From GCA-002282575 sp964493995 (lineage in GTDB: Bacteria > Pseudomonadota > Gammaproteobacteria > Thiomicrospirales > Thiomicrospiraceae): a stretch of DNA of 64,000 nt. The notes beneath the pieces are model-generated. The model had not been told where the DNA came from. It ran no database searches and saw only the letters and a list, made by a program, of their open reading frames with translations. Shown here one piece after another: positions 1 to 6,717 of the stretch; the stretch's first letter is position 1, and the number at the start of each line of letters is the position of its first letter. The position numbers and the translations under genes were made by a program. The DNA is taken from NCBI GenBank assembly GCA_964493995.1, contig CAZBQD010000003.1:21675-85674 (forward strand), given 5' to 3'.

Positions 1-1340
1 TTTTCAGTGTGATTGAGATTATGCACTATCGAACTTTCGCTCACTTCAAAACACAATAAGCCCGGCGGTAGCGCGGTGTTAATGAGCAAGGCTTCCACTG
101 AATCTAAAAAATATTGGCTGGAAAAAGAGTAGGCCGATAGGTTGACGTGGATACGCGCAAAATTGACCATCAGTTGCGGGTGTTCAACCAGTTTTTCTAA
201 CAAGTTTTGAATCACCCATAAATCCAACTGCACCACTAAACCCGTTTTTTCGAAAAGCGGTAAGAAGCTAGCCGGTTCTTGTTCTCGACCTTGTTCATCG
301 CGATAACGTAATAAAATTTCGCATACCGGAGCCAGCCCGCGTGTTGATTCAATGGTTTGATAGTAAAGTTGAAAGTCGTGATTATGCATGGCGCTTTGTA
401 AGGCAACCAATTCACGATTAAAGTTTTGATAGGCTTGTTCATTGAATACGGCACAGCTATTGCGTCCAGAACGTTTAGCGCTAAACGTGGCGCTTTCGAC
501 CCGATGCAATAGCTCACTGACCGAGTCTGGACAGTGTTCATCGATGACAGTAATGCCAATAGAGCAGGTAACCGGCCAGTGACCATGATCAATGTCTAGG
601 CTGATGTGTTCAATTTGCTGTCTGAGGTTGTCGGCAATCTGCTGCGCACGTTCTAACTGGCAGTGGGACAACAAAATTAAAAATTGATCGGCGTGATTGC
701 GCGATAAATGGTCGGTTGCACGCAACAGACTTTTTAACAACTGTGCGGTCTGAACGAGCAGGTCATCACCGTAATGATTGCCCGCCAATTCGTTCAGTTG
801 ACGAAAGTGATCGATGTCAATCAGCAGCAGGGCGTGCTGACTGTGATCGCGCTTGGCTGTCAACATGAGACGGTGACAGTGTTGATCGAACTCGAAACGA
901 TTGAATACCCCTGTTAAGGCATCATGACTGGCATTCCAAGACAACTGTTTGCGTGAAAAGCGTGCTAAGCGCACATCGTGTAGGGTGAGCAGAACACCAT
1001 TCACTTCTCCCGCTGTGCGCAAAGGGGTGGCAATGACTTCGACCGGCAGTTCACTCAGTCCATCTCGACCGATTAATAAGGCGTTACTGCCCGCATTTTC
1101 TTGTTGTCCCGATTGAATGGCTTTGTGTGCCAAACAAGGCAGGGCTTCATCGGTTGTTTCGTCAACCAAACACAACACATCGGATAAAGGGCGGTCGATG
1201 GCTTCTTGCGCACTATAACTCAGGGTGGTTTCGGCAACCGCATTGAGGAATTTAATCTTGCCCAAATGGTCGGTAACGACTATGGCATCGGGGAGGGCGT
1301 GAATGATTTGCTTGATGCGAATATCGGGTGCCTGAAACAT
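1..1340 (-). CDS. PAS-GGDEF-EAL cyclic-di-GMP signalling protein (3' end beyond window)
   Basis: Reading the minus strand from ATG at 1340 gives an open frame that runs off the left edge, about 446 residues. An N-terminal PAS-like segment (about residues 1-125) is followed by a GGDEF-type domain and the first part of an EAL-type domain. The GGDEF loop reads NHADQF after the usual R..D..SR context, so the substrate-binding glycines and catalytic acid pair are not conserved and diguanylate cyclase activity is unlikely. The EAL signature reads EILLR, followed by VNLS and FEVSES segments typical of EAL phosphodiesterases. A GGAGAG ribosome site lies 9 bases before the start. Inference: a c-di-GMP phosphodiesterase or sensor with a non-catalytic GGDEF. 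Whether the remaining EAL catalytic residues exist cannot be seen because the gene is truncated. Confidence 0.85.
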   Translation of the reverse strand, partial: MFQAPDIRIKQIIHALPDAIVVTDHLGKIKFLNAVAETTLSYSAQEAIDRPLSDVLCLVDETTDEALPCLAHKAIQSGQQENAGSNALLIGRDGLSELPVEVIATPLRTAGEVNGVLLTLHDVRLARFSRKQLSWNASHDALTGVFNRFEFDQHCHRLMLTAKRDHSQHALLLIDIDHFRQLNELAGNHYGDDLLVQTAQLLKSLLRATDHLSRNHADQFLILLSHCQLERAQQIADNLRQQIEHISLDIDHGHWPVTCSIGITVIDEHCPDSVSELLHRVESATFSAKRSGRNSCAVFNEQAYQNFNRELVALQSAMHNHDFQLYYQTIESTRGLAPVCEILLRYRDEQGREQEPASFLPLFEKTGLVVQLDLWVIQNLLEKLVEHPQLMVNFARIHVNLSAYSFSSQYFLDSVEALLINTALPPGLLCFEVSESSIVHNLNHTE

Positions 1341-1410
1341 AATACATGACTCTCCAATGCCTTGCTCAAAAAGGTGAGCGCAGCCGTTAATGCGCTAGAG
1401 GGGGTGCAGG

Positions 1411-2709
1411 CTAGAGAGCCAAATTCAGGCGCTCCAGTGTTGCTGCATTGGGGTAACCATCAGCGGGTAGGTTTTGATCTTTCTGAAATTGACGTAGTGC
1501 TTGCGTACTTTTACTACCAAACCAGCCATCTACTCCCCCCGTATCATAGCCTTTATCGGTTAGGGTTTGTTGAACTTGAGTGATAAAGGTTTTTGGCCAG
1601 GGTTTTAAGTTGCTGGGTGCTTTAGCCACTAACCCCGCCTGTCCACTGAGTTTGTGCGCTAATATGCCCACCGATAAAGCATAGTTGTTCGAATTGTTCC
1701 AACGTTTAATGACCTTAAAATTGGGCCAAACGACAAAAGCCGGACCTTCATAGCCAGCGGGTAGCACTAAGTTGATACTGTCTTCCGTTGTGCCTTGCCA
1801 AGCCTGTTGACCGGCTGGGCGCACATTCAGTTTGATTAAGTCGGCACGTTTGAATTCTTGTTTGCCATCGGCTAGGGCATAGTTAAATCCAGTGGGCAGG
1901 GTCACCTCTTGCAACCAAGGCTGGCCGGCCTGCCAACCAGAACGTTTCAGGTAAATGGCGGCAGAGGTCAGGGCATCGTCGGTGCTTGCCCATAAATTGG
2001 CTTTTTGGTCACCATCGGCATCGGTAGCGTGTTTTAGAAAGACGCTGGGCATAAATTGCATTTGCCCAACCGCACCAGCCCAAGAACCTTTCATTTCTGC
2101 GGCACTGATGTGTCCTTGATCGAGAATGTGAACCGCGGCAATCAACTCTTTACGAAAAAAGCTGCTGCGTCGTTGATCGTAGGCTAGGGTGGTTAAGGCT
2201 TCAAGGGTGTTAAAACCGCCCAAATAAGTGCCATAGTTAGTTTCTAACCCCCAAAAGGCAACCAAAATTTCCGCAGGGAGTCCTTGTTCTTGTTCAATTT
2301 TGCTTAACAAGGTTTGAAAGCGATAGCTTTGAAGCTTGCCCGCTTGCACACGAATGGGCGAGAGGCGTTTATCAATATAGGTCCAAAAGGTCTGCGTAAA
2401 TTCAGGTTGTTGTTGGTCTAACGCGATGACCTTATCATTCAGACGTAGAAAAGGTTTAATGGCGGCGAGGGTGTTATCCTTAATGCCTTGCTTTTTCAGT
2501 TCCGCTAACAACTCATTCAACCAAAGTTCGAATGTTAGGGTGGGCGCACTAATGGCGTTGTTCAGCGTTGTGTTTGTGTCTGTGGTAGCGCTATTAACAG
2601 CTTGTGTGGCCGTCGCAGAAGAGGTGTTGGGGGAGCTTGTGGCACAAGCCGTTAATGATAGCGAAATGCCAATGGCTATTAAACTGCTCAAGCCTGCATG
2701 GGGTTTCAT
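1411..2709 (-). CDS. mltB: Lytic murein transglycosylase B-type lipoprotein with C-terminal peptidoglycan-binding domain
   Basis: Predicted 432-residue enzyme that cleaves the MurNAc-GlcNAc bond of peptidoglycan, forming 1,6-anhydro ends. A lipoprotein signal ends in LTAC (Cys22), so it should be anchored in the outer membrane. A Ser/Thr/Ala linker follows, then the MltB catalytic domain with the general-acid Glu in FWGLETNYG (Glu156) and the GAVGQMQFMPS block. The last 60 residues resemble a PG_binding_1 domain (GGVDGWFGSKSTQALRQFQ). This is the two-domain form common in Pseudomonas-type genomes and longer than the E. coli MltB core. It lies 12 bases downstream of the ArsR-type gene on the same strand and may be co-transcribed with it. 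Confidence 0.9.
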   Translation of the reverse strand: MKPHAGLSSLIAIGISLSLTACATSSPNTSSATATQAVNSATTDTNTTLNNAISAPTLTFELWLNELLAELKKQGIKDNTLAAIKPFLRLNDKVIALDQQQPEFTQTFWTYIDKRLSPIRVQAGKLQSYRFQTLLSKIEQEQGLPAEILVAFWGLETNYGTYLGGFNTLEALTTLAYDQRRSSFFRKELIAAVHILDQGHISAAEMKGSWAGAVGQMQFMPSVFLKHATDADGDQKANLWASTDDALTSAAIYLKRSGWQAGQPWLQEVTLPTGFNYALADGKQEFKRADLIKLNVRPAGQQAWQGTTEDSINLVLPAGYEGPAFVVWPNFKVIKRWNNSNNYALSVGILAHKLSGQAGLVAKAPSNLKPWPKTFITQVQQTLTDKGYDTGGVDGWFGSKSTQALRQFQKDQNLPADGYPNAATLERLNLAL

Positions 2710-2721
2710 TCGACGGCCTGT

Positions 2722-3042
2722 CTAGTCGATGTGACAGAAGGTTTGTTGCATAACATCCATCAGCGTGAGCAACTCAGCATCTTTAATGCTACACAAAATT
2801 TTGCTGCCATCACGACGCGAGACAATAATGCCTTTTTCGCGCAAAATATCAATATGCTGTGAAACGTTGCTTTGCGTCGTACCGACTTGTTCAACGATAT
2901 CCATCACCGGCACTTCTTCGTTGCCAATCACGCACAAAATTTTCAAACGCAATGGGTGAGCCATGGCTTTGAGCGCTGTTGCTGCTTTATTAATGTTATC
3001 TTCACGTCCATCAAAGGGGACGGCGTCTAAAAAACCACTCAT
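2722..3042 (-). CDS. ArsR-family transcriptional regulator, BigR/YgaV-like cysteine pattern
   Basis: A 106-residue winged-helix repressor of the ArsR/SmtB family: AMAHPLRLKILC helix, then the recognition-helix region TTQSNVSQHIDILREKG and a wing with SRRDGSK. It lacks the ELCVC metal-binding motif of classical ArsR/SmtB metal sensors. Instead Cys37 (in KILC) and Cys103 (in QTFCHID) sit where the two reactive cysteines of BigR, SqrR and YgaV are found; those family members sense persulfides or redox state. A third Cys is at position 84. Inference: a sulfur/redox-responsive repressor, probably autoregulated through the palindrome at 3111-3122. Target genes are not evident, since the flanking genes are a transglycosylase and an S41 peptidase. 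Confidence 0.85.
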   Translation of the reverse strand: MSGFLDAVPFDGREDNINKAATALKAMAHPLRLKILCVIGNEEVPVMDIVEQVGTTQSNVSQHIDILREKGIIVSRRDGSKILCSIKDAELLTLMDVMQQTFCHID

Positions 3043-3110
3043 GAGTTTGCCTCTCTATTTTGTTATGGTTCAGCCTGCTGATCGAACTGGCTCAACCTTC
3101 TTTTTATGTG

Positions 3111-3122
3111 GCTAATATTAGC
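3111..3122. promoter_or_regulatory. Perfect 12-bp palindrome, candidate operator for the ArsR-type regulator
   Basis: GCTAATATTAGC lies in the divergent region between the ArsR-type gene (start 3042) and the S41 peptidase gene (start 3254). A second, looser repeat TAGC-N5-GCTA overlaps its right half (3119-3131). AT-rich dyads in this position are typical ArsR-family operators, and TAATAT inside it could serve as a -10 for the minus-strand gene. The link to the regulator is inferred from position only. Confidence 0.45.
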
Positions 3123-3253
3123 ATAAAGCTATATGGGTAGAAACTCCTTTAATGCTGTCGATAGATTTTGTTGTGAATAGACACCAGTTAATGGGTTATT
3201 TAGGGTATGATTATGCTCATTTAATAGCCTTTGCTTTAGGAAAGAGAAAACAA

Positions 3254-4606
3254 ATGACAAACAAAAAGACCTTATGGATTGCGCTGGGTTTTAGTGTCGG
3301 CGTGGTCATTGCCGGTTCGGCTAGTGTGTTGGCAGACAAAGCCAAGCCGGCAGAAACCACGGCAAATGGTTTGCCGCTGAATGAATTGCGTGCCTTTGCC
3401 GAAGTGTTCGAGCGTATTGGTAAAGATTATGTCGAAACCGTGGACGACAAAGCCTTACTGGAAAATGCCATCGATGGCATGTTATCCAATCTAGACCCCC
3501 ATTCAGCCTACCTAAAGCCCGATTCGTTCAAAGATATGGAAGAAAGCACCAAGGGTGAATTTGGTGGTGTCGGCATGGAAGTGGGTATGGAAGATGGCTT
3601 CGTTAAAGTCGTGGCGCCGATTGACGATACCCCTGCCTTCAAAGCTGGCGTTAAAGCGGGTGATTTGGTGGTGCGTATTGATGATACCCCCGTCAAAGGT
3701 CTGAGTTTGCAGCAAGCGGTAGAAAAATTGCGTGGTAAAGTGGGCACCGATGTGCAACTCACCATTATGCGCAAGTCGGAAGATAAGCCAATTATCGTTA
3801 AACTCACCCGTGCTGTGATTAAGGTCAATAGCGTTAAACAGCGCTTATTGGCACCCGATTACGGTTATGTGCGCATCAGTCAATTCCAAGTGAAAACGGG
3901 TGCGCAATTAGTGGAAGCAGTCGAAAAACTGACCAAAGAAAATAGCAACCCGTTGAAAGGGTTGGTGCTCGATTTGCGCAATAACCCCGGTGGTGTCTTG
4001 AATGCTGCGGTTGAAGTGTCGGACGCTTTCTTAGAAAAAGGCCTAATCGTTTACACCGAAGGTCGTGTGAAAGATTCGGAAATGCGCTTTAGTGCCACTC
4101 GCGGTGATATTTTGAATGGCGTGCCAGTGATTGTGCTGATTAATGAAGGTTCCGCATCGGCTTCTGAAATTGTCGCAGGTGCGTTACAAGATAACGCTCG
4201 TGCCGTGGTTGCGGGACGCACCAGTTTCGGTAAGGGGTCGGTGCAAAGCGTCATTCCACTTAATAATGGCGCGGCCATTAAATTGACCACAGCTCGTTAT
4301 TTCACGCCTAATGGCCGTTCTATTCAGGCAGAAGGAATTGTTCCCGATGTTAAAATCGAACAGGTTAAGGTAGATTTAATTGAGAAAAGCATGGAGCGCG
4401 TTAAAGAAGCGGACTTGAATCGTCATTTAAGCAATCCGAAAGAGAAAGATGAAAAAGCAGATAAAGCCGCTAAAGATACGGCTAAAAACAAAGTTGAAAC
4501 CAAAGTGACTAGCGAAAACAAAGAGGAAGAAGCCTTGGTAACGAAAGATTATGAGCTTTACGAAGCCTTTAATTTGCTCAAAGCCATGACCGTGCTGAAG
4601 CGTTGA
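3254..4606 (+). CDS. ctpA: S41-family carboxyl-terminal processing peptidase
   Basis: A 450-residue periplasmic serine protease of the CtpA/Prc family, which trims C termini of envelope proteins. ATG 3254 is chosen over the upstream in-frame codon at 3152 because it starts directly with a signal peptide (MTNKKTLWIALG..., cleavage near SVLA) and has a purine-rich AAAGAGAA upstream. A PDZ domain spans about residues 95-165 (GVGMEVG...GDLVVRIDD). The catalytic Ser302 lies in GSASASEIV and the Lys327 in SFGKGSVQ, 25 residues apart as in the family Ser/Lys dyad. The C-terminal region (about 395-430) is Lys/Glu/Asp-rich and low complexity. It stands alone, with a terminator at 4694-4718. The symbol follows common usage; ctpB-type paralogues cannot be excluded. 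Confidence 0.92.
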   Translation: MTNKKTLWIALGFSVGVVIAGSASVLADKAKPAETTANGLPLNELRAFAEVFERIGKDYVETVDDKALLENAIDGMLSNLDPHSAYLKPDSFKDMEESTKGEFGGVGMEVGMEDGFVKVVAPIDDTPAFKAGVKAGDLVVRIDDTPVKGLSLQQAVEKLRGKVGTDVQLTIMRKSEDKPIIVKLTRAVIKVNSVKQRLLAPDYGYVRISQFQVKTGAQLVEAVEKLTKENSNPLKGLVLDLRNNPGGVLNAAVEVSDAFLEKGLIVYTEGRVKDSEMRFSATRGDILNGVPVIVLINEGSASASEIVAGALQDNARAVVAGRTSFGKGSVQSVIPLNNGAAIKLTTARYFTPNGRSIQAEGIVPDVKIEQVKVDLIEKSMERVKEADLNRHLSNPKEKDEKADKAAKDTAKNKVETKVTSENKEEEALVTKDYELYEAFNLLKAMTVLKR

Positions 4607-4647
4607 TGCTGCGCACTTGCCGATCATCGGGTCGGTAGGCTTTAATC

Positions 4648-4680
4648 AGTGTTGACACTAGCGTTAACACTGGTTAGAAT
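4648..4680 (+). promoter_or_regulatory. Strong sigma-70 promoter with overlapping dyad before rimP
   Basis: TTGACA (4652-4657) and TAGAAT (4675-4680) are separated by exactly 17 bases, close to consensus. An inverted repeat AGTGTTGAC (4648-4656) and GTTAACACT (4663-4671), 8 of 9 positions pairing across a 6-base spacer, covers the -35 and spacer and could be an operator. Transcription would begin near 4687 and drive rimP-nusA-infB. The binding protein is unknown. Confidence 0.65.
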
Positions 4681-4693
4681 GAAGCAATAATAT

Positions 4694-4718
4694 AAAACCC
4701 CGTCTAACGGGGTTTTTT
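4694..4718 (+). terminator. Intrinsic terminator between ctpA and rimP
   Basis: AAAACCCCG pairs with CGGGGTTTT (9 bp) around loop TCTAA, followed by two more T residues. It lies 88 bases after ctpA, but also only about 7 bases downstream of the predicted start of the rimP transcript, so it is both the ctpA terminator and a potential 5'-leader attenuator. Confidence 0.8.
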
Positions 4719-4736
4719 CATTTACTGGAGATACAC

Positions 4737-5201
4737 GTGACCTTACTCGAGAAACTCGATCAATTACTGCGCCCTGTTGTGTCGGGGTTAAACTATGTGC
4801 TGTGGGGCATTGAGTTTGCGCGTCATGCGCAGTCGGCAACGCTGCGTATTTATATCGATCGTGCCGGCGGTATTACCGTCGATGACTGTGCTCGGGTTTC
4901 TCGTCAAGTGAGTGCCGTAATGGATGTGGAAGACCCCATTGACGTGCCTTATCGTTTAGAGATTTCCTCACCTGGATTGGAGCGTTCCTTCTACCACTAC
5001 GAACAACTCGCCGATTACATTGGTGAAGAAATAAAGATTCGTATCCATTCCTTAGGTAAGGGTAAAAAGCGGAATTTTAGCGGTTTTTTGCGTCAGCATG
5101 CTGACGGACAGCTAACCTTAGAAGATGAAACCGGTCAGCTATTGGTGTTTCCTTGGAGTGATGTTGACAAAGCATCACTAATTGTTCGATTTGATGATTG
5201 A
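4737..5201 (+). CDS. rimP: Ribosome maturation factor RimP
   Basis: A 154-residue protein, usual length for RimP, which assists 30S subunit assembly. Family blocks visible are the N-terminal GIEFARHAQSATLRIYID, the VDDCARVSRQVSAVMDVEDPI segment and YRLEISSPGLERSF, with a C-terminal SH3-like domain. It starts at GTG with TGGAG 6 bases upstream. It is the first gene of the conserved rimP-nusA-infB operon; no tRNA-Met gene precedes it, unlike in E. coli. nusA starts 11 bases after the stop. Confidence 0.95.
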   Translation: MTLLEKLDQLLRPVVSGLNYVLWGIEFARHAQSATLRIYIDRAGGITVDDCARVSRQVSAVMDVEDPIDVPYRLEISSPGLERSFYHYEQLADYIGEEIKIRIHSLGKGKKRNFSGFLRQHADGQLTLEDETGQLLVFPWSDVDKASLIVRFDD

Positions 5202-5212
5202 GGGCGAGTAAC

Positions 5213-6697
5213 GTGAGCAAAGAAGTTTTGCTGGTTGTTGAAGGTATTGCAAACGAAAAGCGCGTACCAAAAGAAGCGATTTTTCAGGCGATTGAAGAGG
5301 CCTTAGCAATGGCAACCCGTAAGCGTCACGATGATGCTTGCGAAGTGCGTGTCGCCATTGATCGCAAAACAGGTGAATATGACACCTTCCGCTGCTGGGA
5401 AGTGGTCGCGACAGATGATGACATGATCGATGGTTCGATTCAGATGTTGCTGGAAGATGCGCGTCAGATCGATGCTGACGTCCAAGTCGGTGATTTTGTT
5501 GAGCAACCGATGGAATCGATTGATTTCGGTCGTATTGGTGCGCAAACGGCAAAACAAGTCATTCTGCAAAAACTGCGCGAAGTGGAACGTGCTAAAGTCG
5601 TTGAAGAATACGCTGGTCGTCAGGGTAAGCTGATTACGGGTGTGGTGAAACGTATCGATAAAGGCATGCTGTATTTAGATTTGGGCGAAAACGTCGAAGC
5701 GGTGCTAATGAAGCAAGATCAGTTGCCCAATGACAATTTCCGTATGGGTGAACGCGTGCGTGGTTTGTTGCGTGAAGTGAAGTTCATGCCGCGTGGTCCA
5801 CAACTGTTCATGTCGCGTACTGTGCCAGAAATGCTCATTGAACTGTTCAAAATCGAAGTGCCTGAAGTGGGCGATGAGATGATCGACATCATGGGTGCGG
5901 CTCGCGATCCAGGTATTCGTGCTAAGGTGGGTGTGCGTGCCAATGATAAACGCATCGACCCGATTGGTGCCTGTATTGGTATGCGTGGCGCCCGTGTGCA
6001 AGCCATTACCAACGAGTTGGGTGGTGAGCGTATCGATGTGGTGCTATGGAACGAAGACCCAGTGCAGTGTGTTATTAACGCGATGGCGCCTGCCGAAATC
6101 GTTAAAATCGCCATGGACGAAGACTTGCACAGCATGGACTTAGCGGTCCCCGATGACGGTCTAGCTAAAGCCATCGGTATTCGCGGACAAAACGTGCGCT
6201 TAGCCAGTGAGTTGACGGGTTGGGAATTGAACGTGATGACAGAAAGCGAAATGGAAGCTAAGGCTTACGCTGAGTCAGCCACGCAAATCAACCTATTCGT
6301 TAATGCCTTGGGCGTTGACGAAGACTTGGCGCAGGTACTGGTGATGGAAGGTTTCACCACGGTGGAAGAAGTCGCCTATGTGCCCGTTGCTGAAATGTTG
6401 GAAATTGAAGGCTTTGATGAAGAGCTGATTAACGTGTTGCGTGAGCGTGCTAAGGATTACCTGCTCACCAAAGCCATTGAATTAGAAGAGCGTAAAGAAA
6501 CTATTCAACCCGATGCCGACTTGTTAGCGTTAGAAGGGATGAATGAAGAAATGGCGCAGACGTTAGCTGAAAATGGCGTCACTTCGCAAGAGTTGTTGGC
6601 GGAGTTAGGCGTCGATGAATTATTAGAATTATTACCAATGTCCGAAAGCAAAGCATCTGCTTTGATTATGGCGGCGCGTGCGCCTTGGTTTGCTTGA
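5213..6697 (+). CDS. nusA: Transcription termination/antitermination factor NusA
   Basis: A 494-residue RNA polymerase-binding factor that modulates pausing, termination and antitermination. GTG 5213 is preferred to the upstream in-frame codon at 5198, which lies inside the end of rimP; AGGGCGAG lies just before it and the product MSKEVLLVVEGIANEK matches the family start. The order is N-terminal RNAP-binding domain (about 1-125), S1 domain (about 135-200), two KH domains (IGACIGMRGARVQAI and KAIGIRGQNVRLA), and two C-terminal acidic repeats (about 360-420 and 440-490) as found in gammaproteobacteria. The full length is very close to E. coli NusA. infB follows after 20 bases. Confidence 0.97.
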   Translation: MSKEVLLVVEGIANEKRVPKEAIFQAIEEALAMATRKRHDDACEVRVAIDRKTGEYDTFRCWEVVATDDDMIDGSIQMLLEDARQIDADVQVGDFVEQPMESIDFGRIGAQTAKQVILQKLREVERAKVVEEYAGRQGKLITGVVKRIDKGMLYLDLGENVEAVLMKQDQLPNDNFRMGERVRGLLREVKFMPRGPQLFMSRTVPEMLIELFKIEVPEVGDEMIDIMGAARDPGIRAKVGVRANDKRIDPIGACIGMRGARVQAITNELGGERIDVVLWNEDPVQCVINAMAPAEIVKIAMDEDLHSMDLAVPDDGLAKAIGIRGQNVRLASELTGWELNVMTESEMEAKAYAESATQINLFVNALGVDEDLAQVLVMEGFTTVEEVAYVPVAEMLEIEGFDEELINVLRERAKDYLLTKAIELEERKETIQPDADLLALEGMNEEMAQTLAENGVTSQELLAELGVDELLELLPMSESKASALIMAARAPWFA

Positions 6698-6717
6698 AGA
6701 GATAAGGAGGTCAGATA

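Noticed and set aside
1362..1583. 73-codon plus-strand frame at the end of mltB
   Set aside because: It lies mostly opposite the conserved peptidoglycan-binding domain of mltB, whose frame is clearly the real one.
3152..3253. 34-codon N-terminal extension of ctpA
   Set aside because: The extension is not signal-like and pushes the signal peptide inward; ATG 3254 gives a normal exported protein.
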